The translations under genes and the position numbers were made by a program. From Scytalidium lignicola (taxonomy: Eukaryota > Ascomycota > Leotiomycetes): a DNA stretch of 51,330 bases. The stretch covers positions 1 to 51,330 of the forward strand of contig NCSJ02000305.1 in assembly GCA_002812745.2 (NCBI GenBank), given 5' to 3'. The notes under the pieces were generated by a model. It worked only from the letters and a program-made list of their open reading frames with translations. It made no database searches and was not told the origin of the DNA. Of the stretch, positions 21,801 through 32,307 are shown piece by piece. Within the stretch, counting starts at the first letter, position 1. Each line of letters begins with the position of its first letter.

Positions 21801-23509
21801 GGAAATGCGATCATGTACGGTTGTACGGCGTGGATTAGTAAGACTTCCCCGAGTTATCTTTTCATCTCATGGTCGAATTTTATACCATAACAGAGCACAT
21901 CTGAGGAGGAGCAATAAGCTTGCCTCTCGAAGTTTCTCTTAGCTTAGATTGTTCTCTCAACTTGGAAAACAAAGCTGACTCTAATTCTCTGCTAGTGTTC
22001 CTCAAACTGGTGCCACAGTCTGCTGCCAATCTCCACAAAATACTCCTCGATGTGGTCATGAACGCTCCCTATTCATTTTTCACGAGCAGTGATATCGGAA
22101 CAATACTCAATCGATTCAGCCAAGACATGACGCTGGTAGAGTCGCAGCTGCCTACTGGAGTCTTGTGCACCTTAATATATTTCTTCTGGACCGTCGGATC
22201 TTTGGCTCTGATATCGCTTGGCTCGTCCTGGATGGCGCTGACTATTCCGGCGGTGTTCATTACCCTGTATTGTGTTCAAAGGGTGTATCTTCGAACTTCT
22301 CGCCGACTTCGTGCTATTGAGCTGGAATTAAGAAGTCCGATATACTCGCACTTTATGGAGTCTCTAAAGGGACTTTCGACAATCCGAACGCTCAGGTGGG
22401 AACATCAATTTACTAACTCCATGATTAGCAAACTAGACGACTCTCAAGTTCCTTACTATCTGCTCTATTGTGCTCAGAGGTGGCTTCAACTTGTCCTAGA
22501 CTTGATGGTCGCCGCTCTAGCCGTCGTCGTGATGGCTCTGGCGGTACGACTACGCAATTCCACACAACCCGGCTCTCTCGGACTTTCATTGAACAATATC
22601 CTGGGCTTCAATCAGACTTTAACTATTTTGCTTCAATTTTGGACTCAGTTGGAAGTTTCTCTTGGAGCTATAGCACGCACGAAGGAGTTTTCTCTTACTA
22701 CACCATCAGAGCTGAAGCCTATTGCGCAAATCTCAGTGGACAGATCCTGGCCAAATCATGGTCAAATCGAGATCTGTGATATCAGCGCTCATTACGCTGA
22801 AAACAAAGTTGCATTGAGCAACATCACTCTATCGATTAGACCGGGAGAGAAGATAGGATTGTGCGGACGAAGTGGGAGTGGGAAAAGTTCACTGCTGTCG
22901 GCTGTATTGCGTCTACTAGAGCCTTCACATGGATCTATTACCATCGATGGAGTCAACCTGGCCAATATTGATCACAAAGCTATTTGTGAACGGCTAATAT
23001 CAATTCCACAGGATCCGTTTTTAATGCAACAGACCGTCCGCTTCAACCTGGATCCTCGGGCGACGCATGATGATATAGCAATGATCACGGCTCTTTCAAA
23101 GGTCTCGTTATGGGCCATACTTGAGAAGCGAGGAGGCCTAGAAGCAAAATGTACCTCCGAACTCCTTTCTCAGGGCCAGAAACAACTTTTCAGTCTGGCT
23201 CGAGCTTTACTCCGAAAGGAGAGCGCTAGCAGTGACAGGCACGCCTCAGGTGGGGTGGTTTTGCTCGATGAGGCAACGAGTAATATCGACATGAGTACAG
23301 ATGCACTGATGCAGCGTGTTATCCGCGATGAGTTCTCCGCCTGTACGATTCTGGTCGTTGCACACCGTTTGGATACCATCCTTGATAGCGACCGGATTGC
23401 TGTACTTGATGATGGCAGACTGGTTGAGTTTGATAGTCCCCAAGCACTTCTTTCGAGAAGCTCGGCATTTTCGGCGCTTTACAATGCGAGGGAGACTAAG
23501 GATCTTTGA
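18805..23509 (+). CDS. ABCC (MRP-type) full-length ABC transporter
   Basis: Four exons: 18805-19788, 19846-20359, 20509-21837, 21996-23509 (about 1446 residues), with layout TMD0-TMD1-NBD1-TMD2-NBD2. NBD1 has Walker A LIGPSGSGKST (about 637-647), signature LSGGQKQR and Walker B LLLLDDILSALD. NBD2 has Walker A GRSGSGKSS (about 1233), Q-loop ISIPQDPF, signature LLSQGQKQ and Walker B VVLLDEATSNID. NBD1 has Asp in place of the usual catalytic Glu after Walker B, as in many ABCC proteins, so NBD2 likely does most ATP hydrolysis. Intron 3 (158 bases) gives WIMFLKLVPQSA but seems to leave the helix short; a mini-exon inside it is possible. It likely exports the peptide or gives resistance at the plasma or vacuolar membrane. 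Confidence 0.88.
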
Positions 23510-23919
23510 AGACATGGACCAAGGTTGGAATTTTCTGACATTCCGGGCGCTCTTGGTTGGGTCATACAATAGATGGTTGGGTTTTGACACTCGGCGACTA
23601 CCAAAAAAACGTTTTTATATAAGGATGTTAATAAGAAATAAGAAATAAAAGTTGACATTTATGTTCTAGAGAGGTTTTCATATTGGCAATGAAAGAAGAG
23701 AGAATGTTGGATGAAGTGGGGCGCAGGTAAAGCACCAAAATGAGGTCAATTATCTATCCTACAACTGAGTCATAGATCAATAAAGGGGTATCTGTTGAGC
23801 AATATACATTATCGCAATCACCTGGCTTGTATTTGTTAGATAACCTATCACGGATTATAGTGCATAGAATAGACTAGATCATATTTGAATTATATAGTAG
23901 ATTTGACTCAGACTAATGC
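23510..23919. other. convergent intergenic interval
   Basis: 410 bases between the 3' ends of the ABC and Ytp1-like genes. AT-rich with poly-A-type signals; no further feature seen. Confidence 0.5.
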
Positions 23920-25431
23920 TCAGGCCTCATCTACAATATCTTCCAAATCAAAATGCTCGGCAGGTGGCAAGCTGCTACCATGGAATCCAAACTCTTTACC
24001 GAGGAGTTGCTCTTGGGAATTGGTATCAATGCCTTTTGAGACTCTTATGGTAGCGACAGTGATTCGAGCTTGGCACAGAATGCGTAAGTTGAGCAATGTA
24101 GAGCCATACATCAATATAGTAGCTCCATGTAACAACAAGACAAGAGTTGTAGCTGACATCCGACTTTTCGACAAAAGCTGCACTTGCTCCTGGTTGGTTC
24201 CCATGAAGAGAATTCCACATGCGCAGAGAAACTGATAGAATGTAAGTTTAGAATCCTCGTCGGGGAAGGTTTTAACTAACATATGAGGTCAGCATGCGAG
24301 CAAAGCGTGCTAAGTATCTATTTTCCGAAGAATTGTTCGCAGTCTGTTTAGTGCATTGCATAACCAGATAACTCAGCCCAGCACATTGCATAGAGAATCC
24401 CAAAGCACCGTTCAGAACCGTAGCCGCATTGCGAGTTGAACAGACCGCAATATACCAGCCATTGATGACGACTAATATTCCAGGGACAAACCTTCCCCAA
24501 CTACCGCCACCACCAAGAGCTAGACACACAACGAAAGCCCCAGCAAAGAGCCAGATGAGACCTAAGCTAAAGACATCCAAAAACACTCGCTGAGCTGGAT
24601 CCTGGTACATCCAGTCTACGATCCATATCGCATTGCTGCTCACCATAACCATAGCTGGTCTCATTCTGTAGAGACTGCTGAACTGGTAGTAATTCAGCCC
24701 AGATCGTTCGTTCTCGATGATCACAAGTACCAAGAACCCCACCCCAATAATGGTACTGCCAGCTGCCGAGCGGGCAACACATTGCCCAGCAGCGTTACCA
24801 TGGCAGAAGCCTACTGCGGTAAAGCCGCCGAATACTACTTGTATCCAAGATACAGCTGGCATCCCGACGCCGAGAATTGCGTGAGTTGCAACCACAACCG
24901 GGCGCATATAGACCCAATAATTATGTCTAAGATGAAGTTTCAAGTAAATACCACAAGCTACTTGGGTTGCAAGCCAAGTAGCCATCAAATTCGCCATCTG
25001 GGCATGGACGTTTTGTCTGAATTCTCGGCCGCCGTGCACATGGCCCAGAAAGTGCCCTGTAATAGCGAGGACAACACCTCCGCTCTGTACTGGAACGTGC
25101 CAACGTGATTTGATCACCTGAAAAACATAATGATATCAGATCTCTTGTCTTTGAATCTCAAGAGCATGGAACATAGTTAGCTCACAGCTAGTATTATTCC
25201 CATAGGGAAGATGACCATCCATGCAGTCGTCTGAATCAAGACATGCAGCCAAAGTATCCAGTCCTACTCATGTCAGCACTCAACACTCAAATTGGGCATG
25301 AGATTTATGAGTAGTACTATTGGAGCTGCCGAGATATATTTTCCTGGGGCAATACGATGTGCATGGTGGTCGTGAGAGTGAGCTGCTCCAGCGAACAAAG
25401 CAATGATTAGGCAAAACTGAGGTAAATCCAT
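23920..25431 (-). CDS. Ytp1-like (DUF2427) multi-pass membrane protein
   Basis: Exons 25431-25318, 25263-25186 and 25117 onward, then a C-terminal part ending at 23920. Exon 1 gives a signal peptide followed by a His-rich mouth (HSHDHHAH). Exon 2 (WILWLHVLIQTTAWMVIFPM) and exon 3 (SGGVVLAITGHFLGHVHGG) match the b561-like N-terminal half, and FYQFLCACGILFMGTNQEQ with the helices after it matches the Ytp1 half. The function of the family is unknown; the paired histidines suggest haem or metal. The frame breaks near 24260-24290: exon 3 reads to a stop at 24272 and the C-terminal part is in the +1 frame. No intron of normal length joins them cleanly, so a one-base assembly error or an unresolved intron (donor GTTATG at 24362) is possible. 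It sits inside the RiPP cluster, between the ABC and second UstY genes. Confidence 0.72.
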
Positions 25432-26019
25432 ATCTCGATATGTTGAACTATGAGGTAAATCGAAACTAAATTTTAGACTGACTGAAAATAGAGCTCACAA
25501 ACTCTGGGATGAAGGACCCTGATGGGAAACACTCACCAACCTAAGAAGCTGGCATAACTCGAGATAATCAAAGTGACATCAAAGAAGGAAAAAGAACTCG
25601 CGTTTCAAGCCATCCGCCCCTGGACGTGAAATTTGGAACATTTTTTCCATGTCGGGTATATCTCGTTGCTTTACATCGGAAATGCACCAGTCGGTAAAAC
25701 CTCAGCAGCAGTTGTGTGAGTGGCTTCCCACGTTCTCTCGTACTGCAACGAACCCTGATTAGAACTCGGAAAGAAAATTCGGGTCCTTTGTGGCAACCAT
25801 CTGGAGGTTTCAAATGCCTACTTGGATGCAAAACAGGCCCTTAGCCGATCGGAATTATCTGCAGGTCGCCCTTTTAGGCAATCCGTGATCGGAAATCTTC
25901 ATATTTTATCAAGCAAGCATTATGCTTTAACCGAACGACTGACCTCAAAATGATATCTTCAATGTAGTAGTAACCCTTTCCTGACAGTCGCTCCCCATTG
26001 TTCCTTTATCGCCTTCAAA
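25432..26019. promoter_or_regulatory. divergent promoter: Ytp1-like / UstY copy 2
   Basis: 588 bases between two divergent genes. A CCGATCGG palindrome lies at about 25843-25850, and another GATCGGAAAT at about 25887-25897; these could be regulator half sites but differ from those at 18282 and 18515. The open frame at 25568-25831 has no recognisable domain. Confidence 0.4.
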
Positions 26020-27277
26020 ATGGCACATCTCTTCAAGTCCTTCAAGCAGACATACTGCCATCTCAGTGCCAGCGACGACTCCACTTTGAGCCCTGACCCT
26101 CAAGACTCGCCTCTTATGGGGGCCTATTCAGAAAAGCCGAGACCCATTCACTCTTCAGAGCGATCAATGTTTGCGATAGTGCAAGCCAGCATCAACTTTC
26201 TCTGGACAATAGCCTTGCTGCTAGTGACAGTCGTTCTGCTATTCAAAAGGCCCCAAGAACCGTTTCGGGAGTGGCATGAAACAGACATAGGTTTGTGGGC
26301 TACTCCTCCTTGGAATCGAGTAAAGAAAAGGTTAACCGGATTTTTCCAAAGAGTCTGCGCGTCCGTTCATCGCACGAACACCTATTAAGTTCACAACGGG
26401 CCTGTACTGGAACGATACGACTGGTGATACTACCGTTAGGGTCTGGAATGAGGATGAGCCGCTCTACGTTGGGCCTCGGACACCAGACTTGGATGCCGCG
26501 GTATGTCGCGTAGAAAGCAAAGCATTTTTTTCTTTAGGACTGTTTGGGGTAGCTATTCCTGCAGAAGGTCTCAGGAGCAGAGCAGACGCTCCAAAGATTT
26601 TTCGAAGGAAGCGATTGCTGACTTTGATCTTATGTAGTGGGATGAAATCACGTTACGTATGTTTGAATCATTGTGCATTGACAAATGACGAAGTTTTACT
26701 CAACAATTAAAGCACTTGATCTCTTTATCACAGAGGAAGAGGCCCGAGGCATTCCCGACATCCCTCAGGGTATGTACCGAGACCCTAAAACTGGAAACTA
26801 TCAAGTGATGTAGGTAAATTAAGCAGCTCAAGGTATATACAGCAAGACTAACATGCAGCTTGTTCCAGAGTCGAGGCCATTCATAGCCTTCACTGCCTAG
26901 TAGTTGCCCCTCGCCCATCTTCTTCTGAATAAGCTGATAACCGACCGTAGAACATGCTCCGTCAACGTATATATCTTGATGACTACCCTGAGATAAATAC
27001 TCCCCGACTGTCAAACCACGTCAGTAAGTGATCGCTTGGGATTATTTTAGGTCGTGCCACGGAAATGGAAAACTAATGCGTTTACAAAGACCATTGTATC
27101 GAAGCACTGCGCATGAATCTGATGTGCACTGCAGACATGACGCCAGCACCAACCTTTTATTCGCCATCGATTGGCAAGACGCAGCCTAACTTCGAGATTA
27201 CACACTCGTGCCGCAATCTCCGGCCGTTGTTGAAGTGGGCAAGGAAAAGAAGTGTTCACTGGAAGTATGAGGATTGA
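26020..27277 (+). CDS. UstYa-family (DUF3328) oxidase, copy 2
   Basis: Seven exons by my reading: 26020-26290, 26352-26500, 26638-26656, 26713-26809, 26869-26899, 26951-27023, 27090-27277 (275 residues). After a polar tail and a membrane helix (about 52-74) come KFTTGLYWNDTTG, PLYVGPRTPDLDAAWDEIT and LFITEEEARGIP, all family blocks. The two catalytic-type motifs are HSLHC (184-188) and HVNHC (212-216), each assembled across a short exon. The C-terminus has MCTADMTP and HSCRNL. Three introns end in AAAG, not pyrimidine-AG; the one at 27024-27089 has a perfect GTAAGT donor and ACTAAT branch, so I trust them. Exon 4 could instead start at 26734 (TCACAG). Because the exons are tiny, open-frame scans miss this gene. 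With copy 1 it gives the UstYa/UstYb pair usual in dikaritin clusters. Confidence 0.82.
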
Positions 27278-27853
27278 TTGATAACTGCATGGATGAATGA
27301 ACAGGGGACTCGCTGCTGTATTGAATAGACCACATCTTGAAATTCATCACTCGAAACTTTTGAGAGTGATTCATATATGTATACCGTCCGAGTTTGCTTA
27401 CTCGGGCTTAAAGAACTATTTTACATATTAAAATATAGAAATTATAACTTTGAAGGCGTTAACTTAAAACGTGTGAATTACTGGATTAGAATATACTTGA
27501 TGGATTAATTCTTTATTTCTTTGGGTTCTCAAAATAAACTAAAAGTGCAAAAGTAATCTGTAGGTAGCTAGTTCGAGTTTGAAGAGTACGAAACTCTAAG
27601 CAACGAGGAATAAATGAAGAACGAGTATGATTAAAGTCATATTACATGTAAGTGAGGTTATAGGAGGAAAGACGATACGATGAAGACAACTTAATATAGA
27701 TCCTATTAAAACAAGGGAACAAAGACATGTGATTCATAAATTTGACACGATTACTTATACATGGATATCTAGAGCCGTACAACGAGACCAAGAGTCAAAG
27801 TAGCCTAGATATGAGGAAATGGAATGTGAGGTGACACTGATCTATACCGCCGC
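27278..27853. other. AT-rich intergenic interval
   Basis: 576 bases between convergent genes, AT-rich. Nothing recognised. Probable right boundary of the RiPP cluster. Confidence 0.45.
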
Positions 27854-28888
27854 CTATTGTCGTTCCATTTCGTTTACGATTTCCATGTATACCGTGGCAG
27901 AAGGGTCATCTAATGTAGCCAGCCGTGCGAATGTTTCCTTCCATAGGTTCCATCCCTCATCCCATCGGAATTTACTTGCTAACTTTAAAATCCAAACCGC
28001 GGCGCCCAAAGTTAGACGTTGGAGCGCCCAGCTGTTCTGTGGCTGGTTGATCTCCTTATGTTTACACACCAAATCTACTACCCACTTCCCCGTGTGTGTC
28101 AGATCCATCACACCATGTAATGTGATTAGAGCCTGGAAGGCCGAGATACTGGCCCACTCCTCGCGTGTGTAAGCCTGCAGGGGGTAGTTAGGAGAGAATT
28201 GTTCCTGATCCAACGGTAGACGGCAATCTGTGATTTCTCGTAAATTCAAGCCGAAGGCGGGTAAGTTTTGCCAAAAGTGCTGACCCCAGGACCTTTGGAA
28301 GGCATTCAATGCAATCATGGTGTCATCTTGTAATGGTGGTGCTGTGGGAGGAGCATGCGTTTTGATTGCTGAAAGTAGCCGGACTAGCCTCTCGAGGTCG
28401 GGGTGGTCATACGGTATCTGAATAACGATGTCTAGAAATAGTGCCCATAGAATTGATATAGACCCTTCAACATCACTTCCGATCTCATCCGTGCGGTTTA
28501 TATCATCGTACGGATCTCCCCCCTCTTCCGGTGATGTATTCATCGCGGCATTGGCATTGGTGTTAACTGGAACATTCTCATAGAAACACGTGATAAGCTT
28601 TGTTGCAGTAGTGCTTGGATCTTCCGATTGCTCTATGGTGTATGCCTTGAGGGTGGTGTAATATTGATTGCTCAGAGCTTTGTCCGACTCATTCCGCATA
28701 TGCTCATACGTTAAGGGTTGTAATGTATAGGCCATGGTGGAAAGCGAACGTGGAATACCCGAATTGCCAAAGTATCGAGGTTGAAAGATTTGATGATAGA
28801 GAAGAGAGGATTTTCTGCTGCAGGCTCCGTTTTGATGTATCCTCGCGATGCTAAACACTAAAGACCTGTGTAGACGTTGAAGAAGCAT
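27854..28888 (-). CDS. probable DUF3632-family protein
   Basis: Intact single exon of 344 codons. From residue 52 (MAYTLQPLTYEHMRNE) it has the helical, Trp-rich layout I associate with the fungal DUF3632 family: SISILWALFLDIVIQIPYD, HPDLERLVRLLSAIK, RSWGQHFWQNLP and EEWASISAFQALITLHG. No function is known. The first 51 residues are basic, Ser-rich and free of acidic residues, which could be a mitochondrial targeting sequence; otherwise the true start is Met52 at 28735. It may lie just outside the RiPP cluster; no pathway role is evident. Confidence 0.72.
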   Translation of the reverse strand: MLLQRLHRSLVFSIARIHQNGACSRKSSLLYHQIFQPRYFGNSGIPRSLSTMAYTLQPLTYEHMRNESDKALSNQYYTTLKAYTIEQSEDPSTTATKLITCFYENVPVNTNANAAMNTSPEEGGDPYDDINRTDEIGSDVEGSISILWALFLDIVIQIPYDHPDLERLVRLLSAIKTHAPPTAPPLQDDTMIALNAFQRSWGQHFWQNLPAFGLNLREITDCRLPLDQEQFSPNYPLQAYTREEWASISAFQALITLHGVMDLTHTGKWVVDLVCKHKEINQPQNSWALQRLTLGAAVWILKLASKFRWDEGWNLWKETFARLATLDDPSATVYMEIVNEMERQ

Positions 28889-29360
28889 GGAGAATCATTC
28901 CCCGCTAAACGTGTAAGTTAGGTTATTCGCTTTCCACCTAAATGTACTATATTTGGCTTATGGGCCACTTTTCCTTTTGCAAGGTTGAGCCACCATGCTG
29001 CTGACACAGGTTAAAGTTCTAATTACGGACGTATGAAACCTTGGCTTATTTTCCTTGCGCAGCTAAAAATAAGTCAGTGATGACATTGATTGCCTAATCG
29101 AGCATGATCAAATAGGAATGAGCATAATAATGATTTAATAACTAAGGTAATGGTAATATATTTTAACTAATTAGGAATTATTGAGAGCTTTGGTTCTCAC
29201 TAAGGATATTGCAGGCTTGATGCGGGACATATGTTGAATTTGTCGCCCCGAAAATTTCAAACGTATATGTCTTACACATCGTGACGATGTCTATAAACCA
29301 CTGAGGCTGCGAATATCCCTATGTTTCAAAGTGAGATTTAGACAAATTAAGTAGATCTAG
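28889..29360. other. intergenic interval
   Basis: 472 AT-rich bases. Presumed promoter of the DUF3632-like gene; no other feature seen. Confidence 0.4.
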
Positions 29361-29891
29361 TTTGAACTAGTTGAAGCCATTCTGGATAATGGTGATGCAA
29401 ATACACTACAAGCGTTCTGTGTTCATTACCCAGATTTCGCTAGCTTCTCAATCGACTATCATGGCAAAACCTTTCTCACAAAGGCATGCGCACGACCACC
29501 GGAAAAGATAGTGCCAGTATTGCATGTTCTATTAGATAATGGTGCCGATGTTAATGATGGCCTGGGACCTTTCACACCACTTTATGCAGCAATAAATAGC
29601 GTGCAGCCGTTAGAGATTATTGACAAAATAGTCCAAAACGGGGCTGGTATCTACTCCACAGTTGTTCACTCTGCCATCCAGAAAGAACGGCTAGACGTCT
29701 TGCTATACCTATTATGGAGGAATCAAGCCTACAAGAATATCAATATCAAAACCCAAGATCTTACTAAATACGCTCAGGAGTCGGACAACAAAGGCATTAT
29801 TGCTGTGGTTGAACGTTTCGTTCTGGATCAGGAAGCAGAGACGGCTAGACGTGAGAGGAAGGGTAAAACGAAAGGGTGGAAGCAAGTGTAG
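29361..29891 (+). pseudogene. ankyrin-like gene, 5' end not found
   Basis: A frame opens after an acceptor-like CTAG at 29360 and reads ELVEAILDNGDANTLQAF, then FLTKACARPP, VLHVLLDNGADVNDGLG and TPLYAAINS, which are ankyrin-type repeats. It ends with a basic tail (RRERKGKTKGWKQV). No in-frame ATG or convincing upstream exon is visible: the ATG at 29321 cannot be spliced in without a stop. It may be a truncated remnant of a larger ankyrin gene, or a short gene whose first exon I could not find. Confidence 0.5.
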
Positions 29892-30570
29892 AGATCCAAG
29901 CAATAACAGTACTGTATTATCCTTCATCCTCACCATTCCAATAATATGCTTTTCATTCCACGAATTACTAGCTAGCTACTGTGTGCGTATGTCAGGAGGA
30001 GTAGTTACTTTATGGTTATGAGACCTTGAGCACTTTGAGACCAGAGTCCTCTTCTCACTTCTTTTGCTGTCGTACGTTTTGACTATACATCCCATTGCAC
30101 TTTTCCACAGGAAGATAGGCATTGGCAGCTCAAAATATCCATGAGGCCTCATCACTAAGTGGTTTTTAAGATCTCGTGCTCTTCCAGGGAGGCAATCCAC
30201 AACCAATGAAAACCATCTCCAGTCTGTACAAATTCAGAGGGTATTATTTAGTTAACTATTCTATGAAAGCTTGNTTTTTTTGTTAAAAAAAAAGCTAGCA
30301 TCTCCTTATCGACCAAAATGCTGGTATATTATCTCGCAGGTCTTAACGTACATAGTTAGCGTCCTTATCTTATTCGATCTTAAAGACTTCCTTCATTCAT
30401 TATAAATTTTCCAGAGGATAGACTTCTTTATTGCATCTATCAACTACTGGAGTTCGATCAAATTATAAATCATAATTATAATTTCTATCCTACCCTAAAA
30501 AATCGGCTGGAATGTTCTACGAACTACCTTTATTTCCTTGTTTTGATTCTCTAAATCATGAGGGTTCTTC
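29892..30570. other. intergenic interval
   Basis: About 680 bases; an N at 30274 precedes a T run and an A run follows. No gene supported. Confidence 0.4.
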
Positions 30571-31364
30571 TCAAGATGTGACCTCAGCTAATGATGATAT
30601 TAAGCTTAGAACAACTTGCTTTCCCGTTTCTACGTGTGCTTCATCTGCTTGCCCTGGCACATGTAAGAATACAACTGGACAATCGCCCCCAGGGCTTTTT
30701 CTCCAATATTCAACCATAGAAGTATAATAGATAAATTCACAAAGATATCTCCCAGCATTGTCTGACAGTCTGAGGTCTTCAGTCTGTAATATCATATCAG
30801 CATATATAGAGAATATTGGTCAGCTGATGTTAACTTACTGGCAGGTTTTGTTTCCATTTTTTTAAAAGATCAGAAGATTTAATTCTAGTTGACAGCACTT
30901 CAGGTGACCCGAATTCTTCCTTCCAAAAAGTGTCTCCTTTCAGAGTTTCCCCAACAACATCTTCCATAATATAGTTATCTCTATGTGCTTGGATTTCAAC
31001 TGCATAGTAGCTCCGTGTGTCAGCCATACCGATGTGCAAAACTATATCATAATTTGGTTTCGACGAATCTTTAGGAAACAGGAGGCCAGGGATAGTGGCG
31101 CGGATTCTGTGATAGGAGACTTCAACAGCTCCTGGGAGAGTATGGATATGGATCCGTCGAGCTGCAGAGGTTATAGTAGGAGGAAGAGAGGCAGCAATCA
31201 GCCATGAAGGATTAGCAGCATGACTGCGAAATAACTGAAAATTGTAATTAGTCAGGAGTATATTTGGTTAAAGAAAAAGAATGAAACCGTACACCGAAAC
31301 CAGTAACCAAGATGTGGATATCACGTGAAGTGTCTTCTCCAGGACTCGGGCCTTGCGAGCCCAT
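30571..31364 (-). CDS. pyroglutamyl-peptidase I (family C15)
   Basis: Three exons: 31364-31293, 31234-30839, 30783-30571 (226 residues). The enzyme removes an N-terminal pyroglutamate from peptides. Exon 1 ends ILVTGFG and exon 2 opens LFRSHAANPSW, rebuilding the family's VTGFxxFxxHxxNPSW. The catalytic triad is visible: Glu in YYAVEIQAHRDNY (E104), Cys in AGRYLCEFIYY (C171) and His in VVFLHVP (H197). Both introns (58 and 55 bases) are phase 0 with good TTTTCAG and ATTACAG acceptors. Length matches the family and no signal peptide is seen, so it should be cytosolic. It lies 3.3 kb beyond the second UstY gene. A link to the RiPP, whose cores start with Glu or Asp linkers, is only speculative. 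Confidence 0.87.
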
Positions 31365-32307
31365 GCTGGCGATGTAAACCTATTAAAGATGGCCTTTAAT
31401 CCCTTTTACAGAAATAGCTGTGCATTAACCTTTTACATATGTTATATGGTTAAGTTAAGAAGAGAGGCGAAAGAAGAGGAGTTCTCATTTCCTATGATCT
31501 TATCATATCAAGTGTCTATCTTACCGAAAATATATATTCGTAGAGTGGGATGGAATAAGTGGGATAACTGCAACCTATCTATGTGAACAATGGGAGTGGA
31601 GGGCGGTATTCAGACTTGTTATTATTACACCTCGCTGTGCTTCCCTCCTTCCTCTTTTAGCGATCCGAAATTCCCATTCATCCAAGAGTGGAATTGGATA
31701 CTAATAAGCTTTTCGGCATCACAGTAGTACGACTTCAAACGGCGTGGTATCTCCATTTGAAGAGCTATTTATTAGATAGGCAATAGGGCCAGATAGGCTC
31801 TGTCGGCAAAAGCTTGATTAGCTCTGTCCAAGTCACCGCCTACGCCACAACCGCGAGGGTTTGCGGTAACTAGCAGTATATTTAACGTTGGTGCATCATC
31901 ATCCTCGGTGAAACTCATAGACTTTTTTGTGAAATACCATCACGCTTCTTGGACTTCCGCATCATCTTCACTTGTGCATGAGCCCGGGGCACAACATGAA
32001 TTCCTGGCTCCATTGAATGCTACGTAGTAATGATCGCTGGGCCAAATGCCTATCTTTGAGATATCTTGCCATTCATTAGTGGGGGACGGGACACCAGCGA
32101 TGCATCAAGGCCGCGGCCAAAGAGATAAGACGAATAATAATTTACGGCAATCATTATCAATTGATTGAGATAGGATCAGCGGTGTCAGACATGTATAATA
32201 CGGGAAAAAGACATTGCGAAATCTCGCCAGTTTATATACTCAACCTTCTGCCCCTTTTCAACTCATCCCAACTACCACTGTTACTGCTCTGAACACAAAT
32301 CTCAACC
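31365..32307. promoter_or_regulatory. divergent promoter with GATA cluster
   Basis: 943 bases between the divergent pyroglutamyl peptidase and Dal5-type permease. Three HGATAR-type sites lie close together: AGATAAG at about 32122, TTATCA (reverse) at about 32154, and AGATAGG at about 32168, 140-185 bases before the permease ATG. AreA/NIT2 factors use such clusters for nitrogen control. Confidence 0.5.

Noticed and set aside
25568..25831. An 87-codon minus-strand frame upstream of the Ytp1-like gene
   Set aside because: Basic low-information sequence in a promoter region with no match to any family.
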